Shown here in pieces: positions 54,249-62,642 of a stretch of 64,000 nucleotides of DNA. Source of the stretch: Plectranthus barbatus (lineage: Eukaryota; Streptophyta; Magnoliopsida; Lamiales; Lamiaceae). The position numbers and the translations under genes are program-made. The stretch covers positions 320,614 through 384,613 of the forward strand of contig JAPKLW010000251.1 in NCBI GenBank assembly GCA_026898455.1, read 5' to 3'. The notes beneath the pieces are model-generated. The model did no database searches and had not been told where the DNA came from. It saw nothing but the letters and a program-made list of their open reading frames with translations. The first letter of the stretch is position 1; every line of letters begins with the position of its first letter.

Positions 54249-54935
54249 ATGGATACACAGATCTCCCAGATTGCCAATGCAGTTGGGAACCAGCATACTC
54301 CCGGACATTTTCCCAGCAATACTGTGGTAAACCCAAAGGACCACAACAATGCTATTACTACCCGCAGTGGTAGAGGATATGAGGGGCCATCTATGCCCAT
54401 TGATACGCCTGTGCAACCTGAAGTTGTACAGCTTGCTCATGTTCTTCCTGAAGAAGAACATATTCAAAAGAGCAAGGGAATCTGTCCTGAAGACAGTTCC
54501 GAACCAGTTGGTCCTGTTGTTGTGCCTTTCCCACAACGATTTGCTAAGATGCAAAAAGAGGAGAGATATAAGAGATTTTTGGAGCACATGAAGAAAATTC
54601 ACATTAATCTCCCTCTAATTGAAGTTGTGCAGGAAATTCCTAGATACATGAAATTTCTGAAGGATATGGTTACCCAGAAGAAACCATTTGGCGCATTCGA
54701 AATAGTGAATTTATTTGAAGAATGCAGTGCCATCATCCAGAAAAAAATGTCGGTAAAAAGGGCTGACCCGGGCTATTTTTCTATCACCTGCATAATTGGT
54801 GGACAAACATTTGAGAAAGTCCTATGCGATTTAGGGGCTAGCATCAATCTGATGCCCCTCTCTATTTTTAATAGACTCAGAATCGGCGACATCAAACCGA
54901 CTACCATCAGACTACAGATCGGTAAACTACCCTAA
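54249..54935 (+). CDS. Protease region of element F
   Basis: 228 open residues. The first 100 are linker, with TTRSGRGYEGP; a helical region has RYKRFLEHMKKIHINLPL and VTQKKPFGAFE. The retropepsin motif VLCDLGASINLMPLSIF has its catalytic Asp at residue 194. It stops at TAA after LQIGKLP. The rest of the domain (LDMEEDRNIPLILGRPFL) continues in another frame at 54994. Confidence 0.88.
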   Translation: MDTQISQIANAVGNQHTPGHFPSNTVVNPKDHNNAITTRSGRGYEGPSMPIDTPVQPEVVQLAHVLPEEEHIQKSKGICPEDSSEPVGPVVVPFPQRFAKMQKEERYKRFLEHMKKIHINLPLIEVVQEIPRYMKFLKDMVTQKKPFGAFEIVNLFEECSAIIQKKMSVKRADPGYFSITCIIGGQTFEKVLCDLGASINLMPLSIFNRLRIGDIKPTTIRLQIGKLP

Positions 54936-54993
54936 AGGGGTAGTAGAGAATGTACTGGTGAAAGTTGGGTAATTTATTTTCCCAGCTGATTTT

Positions 54994-55734
54994 GTGGTCC
55001 TAGACATGGAAGAGGACCGAAATATTCCGCTGATACTTGGGAGGCCCTTCCTCAACACTGTTGATGCACTGATAGACATCAGAAAGGGAGAGCTTACTTT
55101 AAGGGTAAACGATGAGAAGATCACCTTCTCCATCTACAAATCCATGGAGCGACATGATTCTGATGACTGCTATGTAGAGTGTGACATGGTTCAAGTTTTG
55201 TATCCTTATGACCCTTTTATTATTTCTTCTGATTCTTTAGATTATGGGGTACAAAATTCTGTTTATTCCTGTGATGATCTATATGATGCTTGTGATGAGC
55301 TGCTAGAGTCTGTTCTAGCATTAGATGGTGCAGGTGAAAAGAATAAGATGGAAAGCGCAAATTTTCTGAAATTAAGGAGCGAGGAGGAAGAAGAGGAAGC
55401 TCGCAAGAAAGCTCTACAGCAAGAGGAGAAGAAGGATTCCCCAATGCTGGAATTAAAACCCCTACCGGACCATCTGAGGTATGCCTACTTGGGCAAAAAT
55501 GACACATATCCGGTAATATTATCTGCCACTTTGTCTACTAGTCAATTGGATAGAATACTGCGGGTTTTGAGAGACCACCAATCTGCTATTAGGTGGTCAC
55601 TATCTGACATAAAGGGCATTAGTCCTTCTATTTGCATGCACAGGATTCTACTTGAAGATGGATACAAGCCCAAAGTGCAGCCGCAGCGAAGGCTTAATCC
55701 CATATGCAGGAGGTGGTGCAAAAAGAAGTGCTGA
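54994..55734 (+). CDS. Element F protease end and linker to RT
   Basis: 246 open residues from LDMEEDRNIPLILGRPFLN and ALIDIRKGELTLRVNDEK (retropepsin flap and C-terminal part) through an acidic linker (EEEEEEARKKALQQEEKK). It reaches the RT entry KPLPDHLRYAYLG, ILRVLRDHQSAIRWSL and MHRILLEDGYKPKVQPQRRL. A one-base frameshift near 55704-55730 separates it from the RT ORF. Confidence 0.85.
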   Translation: MVLDMEEDRNIPLILGRPFLNTVDALIDIRKGELTLRVNDEKITFSIYKSMERHDSDDCYVECDMVQVLYPYDPFIISSDSLDYGVQNSVYSCDDLYDACDELLESVLALDGAGEKNKMESANFLKLRSEEEEEEARKKALQQEEKKDSPMLELKPLPDHLRYAYLGKNDTYPVILSATLSTSQLDRILRVLRDHQSAIRWSLSDIKGISPSICMHRILLEDGYKPKVQPQRRLNPICRRWCKKKC

Positions 55735-56450
55735 AATTATTGGATGTCGACATGATTTATGCCATATTAGATAGCGAATGGGTGAGCCCCACTCAAGTGG
55801 TGGCCAAAAAGGGAGGTACTACTGTCATTAAAGATAAGAGTGGCCAAGAGATCGCTCATAGGCCTGTCACAGGTTGGAGAATGTGCATCGTTTATAGAGC
55901 ACTTAAGAGTGCTACTCGTAAGGACCACTTTCCCCTTCCCTTTATTGGTCAGATGCTGGATAGGTTAGCGGGATATGATTTTTATTGTTTTCTAGATGGT
56001 TATTCTGGATATAACCAAATAGTGATAGCCCCTAAAGACCAGCATAAATCTGCTTTTACTTGTCCCTATGGCATCTTTGCATGTAGACGCATGTCGTTTG
56101 GTTTGTGTAATGCTCCTGCTACTTTTCAGAGATGCATGATGTCTATATTCAGTGGACTTGTAGAAAACATTATAGAGGTGTTTATGGATTATTTTTCAGT
56201 GTTTGGTCATTCATTTGATAACTATTTAGGAAACTTGATTACTGTTCTGCAGCGCTGTCAAGAAACTAACCTTGTTTTGAATTGGGAGAAGTGCCATTTT
56301 ATGGTACGAGAGGGCATTGTCCTCGGTCACAAAGTTTCTGCTACAGGTTTAGAGGTAGATCGCGCCAAGATTTTGGCAATCTCAAAGTTACCACCTCCCA
56401 CCAATGAAAAATCTGTGAGGAGTTTTTTTGGGTCATACAGGCTTCAATAG
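55704..56450 (+). CDS. Reverse transcriptase of element F, catalytic box mutated
   Basis: 248 open residues: EVLKLLDVDMIYAILDSEWV, SPTQVVAKKGG, RMCIVYRALKSATRKDHFPL, FLDGYSGYNQI, FACRRMSFGLCNAPATFQRC, then FMDYFSVFGHSF and LNWEKCHFMV. The Gypsy box should be FMDDFSVFG; codon 56190-56192 is TAT (Tyr) instead of the second catalytic Asp, so the enzyme would be inactive. The frame shifts near 56435 into the RNase H segment. Confidence 0.92.
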   Translation: MQEVVQKEVLKLLDVDMIYAILDSEWVSPTQVVAKKGGTTVIKDKSGQEIAHRPVTGWRMCIVYRALKSATRKDHFPLPFIGQMLDRLAGYDFYCFLDGYSGYNQIVIAPKDQHKSAFTCPYGIFACRRMSFGLCNAPATFQRCMMSIFSGLVENIIEVFMDYFSVFGHSFDNYLGNLITVLQRCQETNLVLNWEKCHFMVREGIVLGHKVSATGLEVDRAKILAISKLPPPTNEKSVRSFFGSYRLQ

Positions 56451-57234
56451 GAGGTTTATCAGGGAGTTTTCTAAAATTTCCAAACCTCTCAGTTCTCTAC
56501 TTATGAAAGATGCAAAATTTGTTTTTGATGAACAATGTTTGCAGGCATTTGAGAAACTGAAGCTGACCTTCACTACAGCTCTGGTTCTCATTTCACCAGA
56601 CTGGTCAGAGCCATTCGTTTTAATGTGTGATGCCAGCGACACTGCAGTTGGAGTTGCTCTGGGACTGACGAGGAATAAAATTTTCAGAGTCATCCATTGT
56701 GCCAGTAAGACCTTGGATGAAGCCAGGTTAACTACACAACTACTGAAAAAGAGTTACTGGCGGTGGTGTTTGCATTCGATAAATTCCGGGCTTATCTTGT
56801 TGGGGCAAAGACGGTGGTGTATATGGATCATGCTGCGATCCGATATTTATTTGAGAAGAAGGAGGCAAAGCCACGACTGGTCCGTTGGATCCTGTTGCTA
56901 CAAGAATTTGACATGGAAACCAAAGACCGGAAGGGATGCGAGAATGTGGTAGCAGACCATCTGTCAAGGCTAGAAAATCCGGTTGAAGGAGATGACCCCC
57001 GGATAAAGATTACTGAAGTTTTTCCGGATGAGCAGCTGCTCGTAGCTGAGGAGGTAGATCCATGGTATATGGATCTGGTTAATTATTTGGTTGCAGGTGT
57101 TCTACCACCTGATCTGTCCTCACACCAGAAGAGGAAGTTCTTGCACGAATGCAAGTTCTATTATTGGGATGAGCCATTCCTCTACCGCCACTGTGCTGAT
57201 ATGGAGATTAGGCGGTGCATCGGGATGCAAGAGC
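56428..57234 (+). pseudogene. RNase H and following region of element F, cut by element H
   Basis: The start GFNRRFIREFSKISKPL is the RT thumb. The RNase H start FVLMCDASDTAVGVAL has its catalytic Asp, followed by HCASKTLDEA. A frameshift near 56735 leads to 56763 onward (FAFDKFRAYLVGAKTVVYMD, HAAIRYLFEKKEAKPRLVRW, VVADHLSRLEN). The integrase N-terminal extension follows, to CIGMQE at 57234, where H is inserted. Confidence 0.85.
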
Positions 57235-57395
57235 TGATGGATTTATATACTGAAAGCATCATGATTGGTATATTATGTACAAGGTTTATTGGTTAATATA
57301 CTGGGAATCGTAATTGTTGTATGTTCATCTCCTGTCTGAATTAACAAACATGTGTCGCAAACACAATTATCCTCTTATCTCGTTGATAGGGAGAT
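57235..57395 (+). repeat. Truncated 5' LTR of element H
   Basis: It starts TGATGGATTTATATACTGAA and matches the first 161 bp of 58617-60084. At GATAGGGAGAT it joins AAGGAAGTCGCTGTATGG, which is RT coding sequence. Confidence 0.92.
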
Positions 57396-58500
57396 AAGGA
57401 AGTCGCTGTATGGACTTAAACAAGCTTCACGGTCATGGAATCTCCGTTTTGATGAAGTGATTAAATCTTATGGATTCTCATAATGTTCAAACGAGAGTTG
57501 CGTGTACCGTCTGTGTGTCAGCGGAAGCGTAGTATTCCTTGCACTTTATGTAGATGATATTCTCCTATTTGGCGACAATGTGGAAGTATTGTCGGGCATA
57601 AAGGGGTGGTTATCCGATCAGTTTCATATGAAGGACCTTGGGGAGGCAGGATACATCCTAGGGGTAAAAGTATTGCGGGAGCGCAATAAAAGGATGCTGA
57701 CTTTGTCTCAAGGGTCATATGTGGATACTGTGATTGCCCGTTTCAACATGCACAATGCCAAGAAAGGTCTGTTACCTTTCAGACATGGCATACATCTTTC
57801 CAAGGATCAGTGTCCGATGACACAAAAGGAGAAAGATGAGATGAGCAACGTGCCGTATGCATCGGCCGTGGGTAGCCTCATGTATGCAATGTTATGTACG
57901 AGGCCAGATATCTGCTTTGCTGTAGGCATGGTAGCGAGATACCAGTCTAACCCTGGACAGGCGCATTGGGCCGCGGTAAAACACATACTCAAATACTTGA
58001 AAAGGACAAGGGACTATTGTCTTGTTTATCAGTGTGATGAGTTGTGCCCTGTGGGTTATACTGATTCGGATTTCCAGGCAGACCGAGATAAAAAGAAGTC
58101 CACCTCTGGCTATGTGTTTGCATTGGGAGGTGGGGCCATATCATGGAGGAGTGCAAAGCAGAAGTGCATTGCGGACTCCACCATGGAAGCAGAATATGTG
58201 GCAGCTTCTGAAGCTTCGAAAGAAGCGGTATGGTTTTGAAACTTCCTTCTGGAGTTGGACGTGATTCCTAAGCTACCCAGAACCATCATGGTATATTGTG
58301 ATAACTCGGGAGCTGTGGCTAATTCTAAGGAACCACGAACTCACAGAGCAACAAAACACATTGAAAGGAAGTACCATATTATACGAGAAATCGTAGCAAG
58401 GGGTGATGTGCTGATAGAAAAGATTGATACGAAAAATAATCTAGCGGATCCATTCACAAAAAGCTCTGCCTCAGAAGGTTTACGAGATGCATGTACGTAG
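57396..58500 (+). pseudogene. RT C-terminus and RNase H of element H
   Basis: It begins RKSLYGLKQASRSWNLRF. After a stop, an open 245-residue segment (57502-58239) has ALYVDDILLFGDN with intact YVDD, VPYASAVGSLMYAMLC, GYTDSDFQADRDKKKS and EAEYVAASEASKEAVW. A TGA at 58237 interrupts, then 58255-58500 has YCDNSGAVANSKEPRTH and NLADPFTK, with a frameshift in the last residues. Confidence 0.88.
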
Positions 58501-58599
58501 CCTTGGGCTGAGGGCAAAGCTAGCCACGTAGAATGCTTGATGTAATAGCTAGATTAGTTTAGACGCGTTATACTCTGGAAAGCAAATGTATAATGCTTT

Positions 58600-58616
58600 G
58601 AGTATAAGTGGGAGAT
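58600..58616 (+). other. Polypurine tract of element H
   Basis: GAGTATAAGTGGGAGAT directly before the 3' LTR. Confidence 0.88.
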
Positions 58617-60084
58617 TGATGGATTTATATACTGAAAGCATTATGATTGGTATATTATGTACAAGGTTTATTGGTTAATATACTGGGAATCATAATTGTT
58701 GTATGTTCATCTCCTGTCTGAATTAACAAACATGTGTCGCAAACACAATTATCCTCTTATCTCGTCGATAGGGAGATCATACGGTGTGTAGAAGATCACG
58801 GAAGATCGTATGGATAGTTTGACCTAGCGAGATATAAATAGTCATCACAGCTGAGACAGTTCCAGGATAAACTGTCGGTGTAGGCTGCAGCATATGCGGA
58901 TAAGCATCTTATCTTGGATGTCTTGGTATGCTGGTGTGGGGCACACATTGATGAGGACCTAAGTCAAGATCGATTCTTTTATCTGACATTAAAAGAATCT
59001 AGATCTTTATGACTCGATGGAATCTTAAGCCTATATGGGGATACAGAAGTATACATATATTGTATATCACTTTGAGTTGTAGAGAGGGTTCTAGTTGAAC
59101 CTGTACTTCTGTAGTCTTGGGTGATATCAATCTGTGTATGACTGTCTGGTATCTGAACTAGGTAACCACATCCAGTATAGGATGGTGACATTCCCTGAAC
59201 AGCTCAAAAGGTTCGTTATGCTAAAGTCCTGCAGGCTGATTAAGTTCAAGCATAAGTGAAAAGGTTTGAGTGGATTGATTCAGGAATTAAATATGTTAAT
59301 TAATTAAATAGCTTGTCAGAGCTTAAATTAATTAATTAATGTCTGTAACCTTAAATGTGGGGATAAACCGAGTCCAATGCAACCCGTTCCTCAAACGTGG
59401 TAGCAAATAGGTAGGACAGTATTGATTCTCTGGTGGCATGAATCAATATTAATTAATTAATTATATTCTGGGTTGAATATGAGAATTAATTAATTGATAG
59501 GCCTTATTTGCTATTTGCATTCTGGTCCCTGGTCTGGCCCATGATAACTCAAGCCCAATAGAAGCAAAGAATTTCCTATAAATAGGCCTCAGTACCTCAG
59601 AACTCAATACACCTACTACTCATAAGATCACAAGTTGCATACAGCAAACCAGAGCATTGGGAGCTGTAGTGATCGACTGAGTTTGAGATACGAGGAGGAA
59701 ATTCTGCTTCTCAACCGGGCAAAGGATCTGATAGATAATCTTCACCAGATTTTCAGATCGAGTTGGGATACAGATCAGAAGATCAGATCAGGAGGATTCT
59801 TCTTCTCTCTCTCCTCTTATTTTCGAAAATATTCATTTATTTTCTTAAGATTAATTTCCTCAATCTGTTAGGAAATTAAATTTTGGTGCGTGGGAAAGAT
59901 CAAAGGGCATCTCCGCGCACGCGTTCTTCATCGTTCTTCAATCCCGGTATTCCGCATAACCTTCTAATGCATAATAATATAGGAGCATGCTAGGATTGTT
60001 CATAGGCATAGCAATTTATTTTTGATATTCCAATTAACGATCCTTGGTAAACGGAATTCGTGATTCAGTTCACGAAACCCTTCA
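58617..60084 (+). repeat. 3' LTR of element H
   Basis: 1468 bp, starting TGATGGATTTATATACTG and ending CGAAACCCTTCA. TATA (CTATAAATAGG) is at 59576-59586, with TTAATTAA runs near 59297-59490. It is the relative of G's LTR at 40938-42389. Confidence 0.92.
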
Positions 60085-61195
60085 AGAGCGTGAGCAGATA
60101 ATGGGGGACTGTCATTTGTCCCCATACGGAGGCCACTGTGCGGCGAATAGAATAGCCATAAAAATCCTCACCAGCGGGTCTTATTGGCCTACTATTCACT
60201 GTGACTGTCAGAAGTTCGTGGCCGGCTGCGACAGATTCCAGAGGATGGGGAACATCTCAAAGAAAGATGAGATGCCTCAGAAATACATGCTCGAAATTGA
60301 GCCCTTCGATGTATGGGGCATTGATTTCATGGGACCATTCCCTAATTCCCATGGATATCAATATATCTTGTTGGCTGTGGACTATGTGACCCGGTGGGTT
60401 GAAGCGATCCCCACTGCGACGAATGATTCAAAGGTGGTGCTCAAGTTCTTACAAAAGAACATCCTAACTCGCTTTGGAGCACCTCGAGCACTACTGAGTG
60501 ATTGAGGGTCACACTTCAAAAATAAATGGCTGGGGAGTCTGTTTGCAAAATATGGAGTGCATCACAAAATTACATCTCCGTATCACCCCAAGGCCAATGG
60601 TCAAGCTGAGTTGGCCAACAGAGAAATCAAGCAAATCTTGGAAAAATCTGTGGTTTCCAAGAAAGTTTGGGCTATTCGATTGGATGATGCTCTATGGTCA
60701 TACTGAACTGCATTCAAGACTCCAATTGGTATGTCACCGTATCAGTTGGTCTTTGGAAAATCATGTCATCTACTAGTGGAACTGGAACATAGAGCATACT
60801 GGGCAGTAAAGAAAATCAAATGGGATCTGAAGACTGCAACTGAGCAGAGGTGTCTGCAACTGACTGAGTTAGAAGAATTTCGGACTGAAGCATACGAGAA
60901 TTCGATGCTATATTAGGAGCGAGCCAAAATGTTTCACGATCAGCGCATTCACCACCACGACTTCACGCCAGGGGATCAGGTACTTTTATTTAATTCCCGT
61001 CTCCGTTTGTTTCCCGGAAAACTTAAGTCGAAATGGACTGGTCCATATGTGATTCAGAAAGTGAATTCTAATGGCACTGTAGAGTTGCTAGGTTCTGATA
61101 GCACACAATTCACTGTCAATGGTAACCGAGTCAAAACTTATGTGCAGTACGAGTCTGTGTCGTTCGTCTGTGAACTTCACCTAATTGATCCATAG
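60085..61195 (+). pseudogene. Integrase of element F
   Basis: One frame with three stops (60503 TGA, about 60705 TGA, 60914 TAG). The HHCC zinc finger shows GDCHLSPYGGHCAANR and CDCQKFVAGCDRFQR. In the catalytic core, Asp in GIDFMGPFP, Asp in LLSD before the first stop and the Glu region NGQAELANREIK are visible. The C-terminal part has SPYQLVFGKSCHLLVELEH and the GPYVIQKVNSNGTVEL domain, ending LHLIDP. The first five bases (60085-60089) are H's target duplication. Confidence 0.9.
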
Positions 61196-61407
61196 GTTAT
61201 ACACTGCTGTGTCTAGCTACAGACAATAAATAAAGTGCTTGTTGGGAGGCAACCCATCTTTTATCTGTTTTAATTGTTTTACGTGCTTTGTTTAAGTCAT
61301 TTTGATGCTTTTTTTTACCTATTTTCCACATTATAGATTCACTTTGGTTGTTTAGTTCATTGGGTGCAGGAAAGTAGAAGAAATTCAAAAACTTTGCTGG
61401 AAAAACC
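61196..61407 (+). other. Post-pol region of F with conserved hairpin word
   Basis: GTTGGGAGGCAACCCA at 61241-61256, 45 bp after the pol stop, preceded by AATAAATAAAGTGCTT. D and E carry the same block. Otherwise non-coding. Confidence 0.7.
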
Positions 61408-61806
61408 ATGATCGGCGCCCCATTTACATGAATGGCGGTCGTCGTTCGTTAAATTGTGAACCGCCGAGTTCCCCGTCAAAAATCTGAGGTACGGGATACG
61501 AACGGCGACCCATTTTACATGAATGGCGGTTGCCGTTCGTTAATTTCTGACCGCCTAGTTCCCCGTCAAAAAAATCACGTTCGGGGCATGAACGGCGACA
61601 TGATTGGTTGTCGCCAATCATGTTGGCTAGGTCGCCATTCATGCAAAATTTTTTAGTTCCAGTACGGGACACGAACGACGATCCATTTACATGATTGGCG
61701 ATCGCCGTTGATGTAAACGGATCGCCGATCGTGTAATAAAAAAGGAATTGCTACGGCACATGCTTGGCGACCCAGATGCACGAATGTCGACCGCCGATCG
61801 TGCAAT
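61408..61806. repeat. Hairpin-forming tandem repeats upstream of F's 3' gene
   Basis: Five imperfect units of about 85 bp start near 61408, 61491, 61583, 61664 and 61753. They share the arms ACATGAATGGCGGT, GGCGATCGCCGTTGATG and GGTCGCCATTCATGC, and are the same class as the U3 array of F's LTR at 51502-51845. Confidence 0.8.
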
Positions 61807-62642
61807 TTGCATGATTTTTTTCCCTTCTTCCCCATTCTTTTCTCTCTTCAAATTCATTCTTCCTCAACACAAAGGAAAAAACCCACGACTCACGAACTTT
61901 CATACTTAAATTCCCGCTCCAATACTTGAAATCTTCACAAATCCTTCCACACATTGCTTACCCATCACACCTTGAAGCTTTTCTTCAGTTTAGTTTCTCC
62001 AATTTCGCTCAAAAACGTGAAAACCCCAATTTCTAGGGTTTATAAACTTTGTTCCTATTTTGCCCCATACTCAAGGTAAATCTCATACTCTTGCTTCATA
62101 TTTAAATTTCGTCCTTCATATTCGATCATGTAGTTGATAATGTAGGTTGCACATTGGATTTATTGCTTTAATTTTCGTTTATGCATAGTAATTTGAGTTT
62201 ATTTATCATATTTGAGGATGTTTATGTTTATTGTCAACTAATTTAGCGTTCCTAAGCCTTAGATTTGAATTGGGGATTTGGATTCTTGAAATTTGAATTA
62301 TGTTTAATTTAGAACTAGGATTTTGGATAATTTTCTACACGTAATCACATGTCGGGTATCGTTTGTTATTTGGATTATTGATTGCTTTGGTTGCACTATT
62401 TTATTCCGTTAAGTATTAATTTAGTATGGATTTAGGTCTCGTTTGCATGTTTGCTCTTGTTTGAGTTTGGGGGTAACAATTTTGATATTGGAGTTGAATA
62501 TGTGGAAGTTGATCTTTAGAGTTTGGAAAGTGAATTTTGTTGAGCCAACTTGAGGGAATTTAGTTATTTGTTTTATTCGTCTTCATTATTATCATGTCAG
62601 CTGGTTCTGAATCTTGTTTTGCTCAAGTGCAAATAAATAGCT
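61807..62642 (+). promoter_or_regulatory. Putative internal promoter, leader and intron upstream of F's 3' gene
   Basis: A pyrimidine-rich stretch (CCCTTCTTCCCCATTCTTTTC, 61822 on) follows the repeat array, then a leader. A good donor CAAG/GTAAAT lies at 62075/62076. T-rich sequence follows, with acceptors ATCATGTCAG (62600) or AAATAAATAG (62640) just before the ATG at 62643. No clear TATA box is seen. Splicing and promoter roles are inferred. Confidence 0.45.

Larger units (their letters stand above)
57235..60084 (+). mobile_element. Element H: internally deleted Ty1/Copia retrotransposon in pol of F
   Basis: A perfect AGAGC duplication lies at 57230-57234 and 60085-60089. The 3' LTR (58617-60084) is complete. 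The 5' LTR keeps only 161 bp before the sequence jumps into RT. The interior encodes the RT C-terminus and RNase H. It is the same family as G. Confidence 0.93.
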
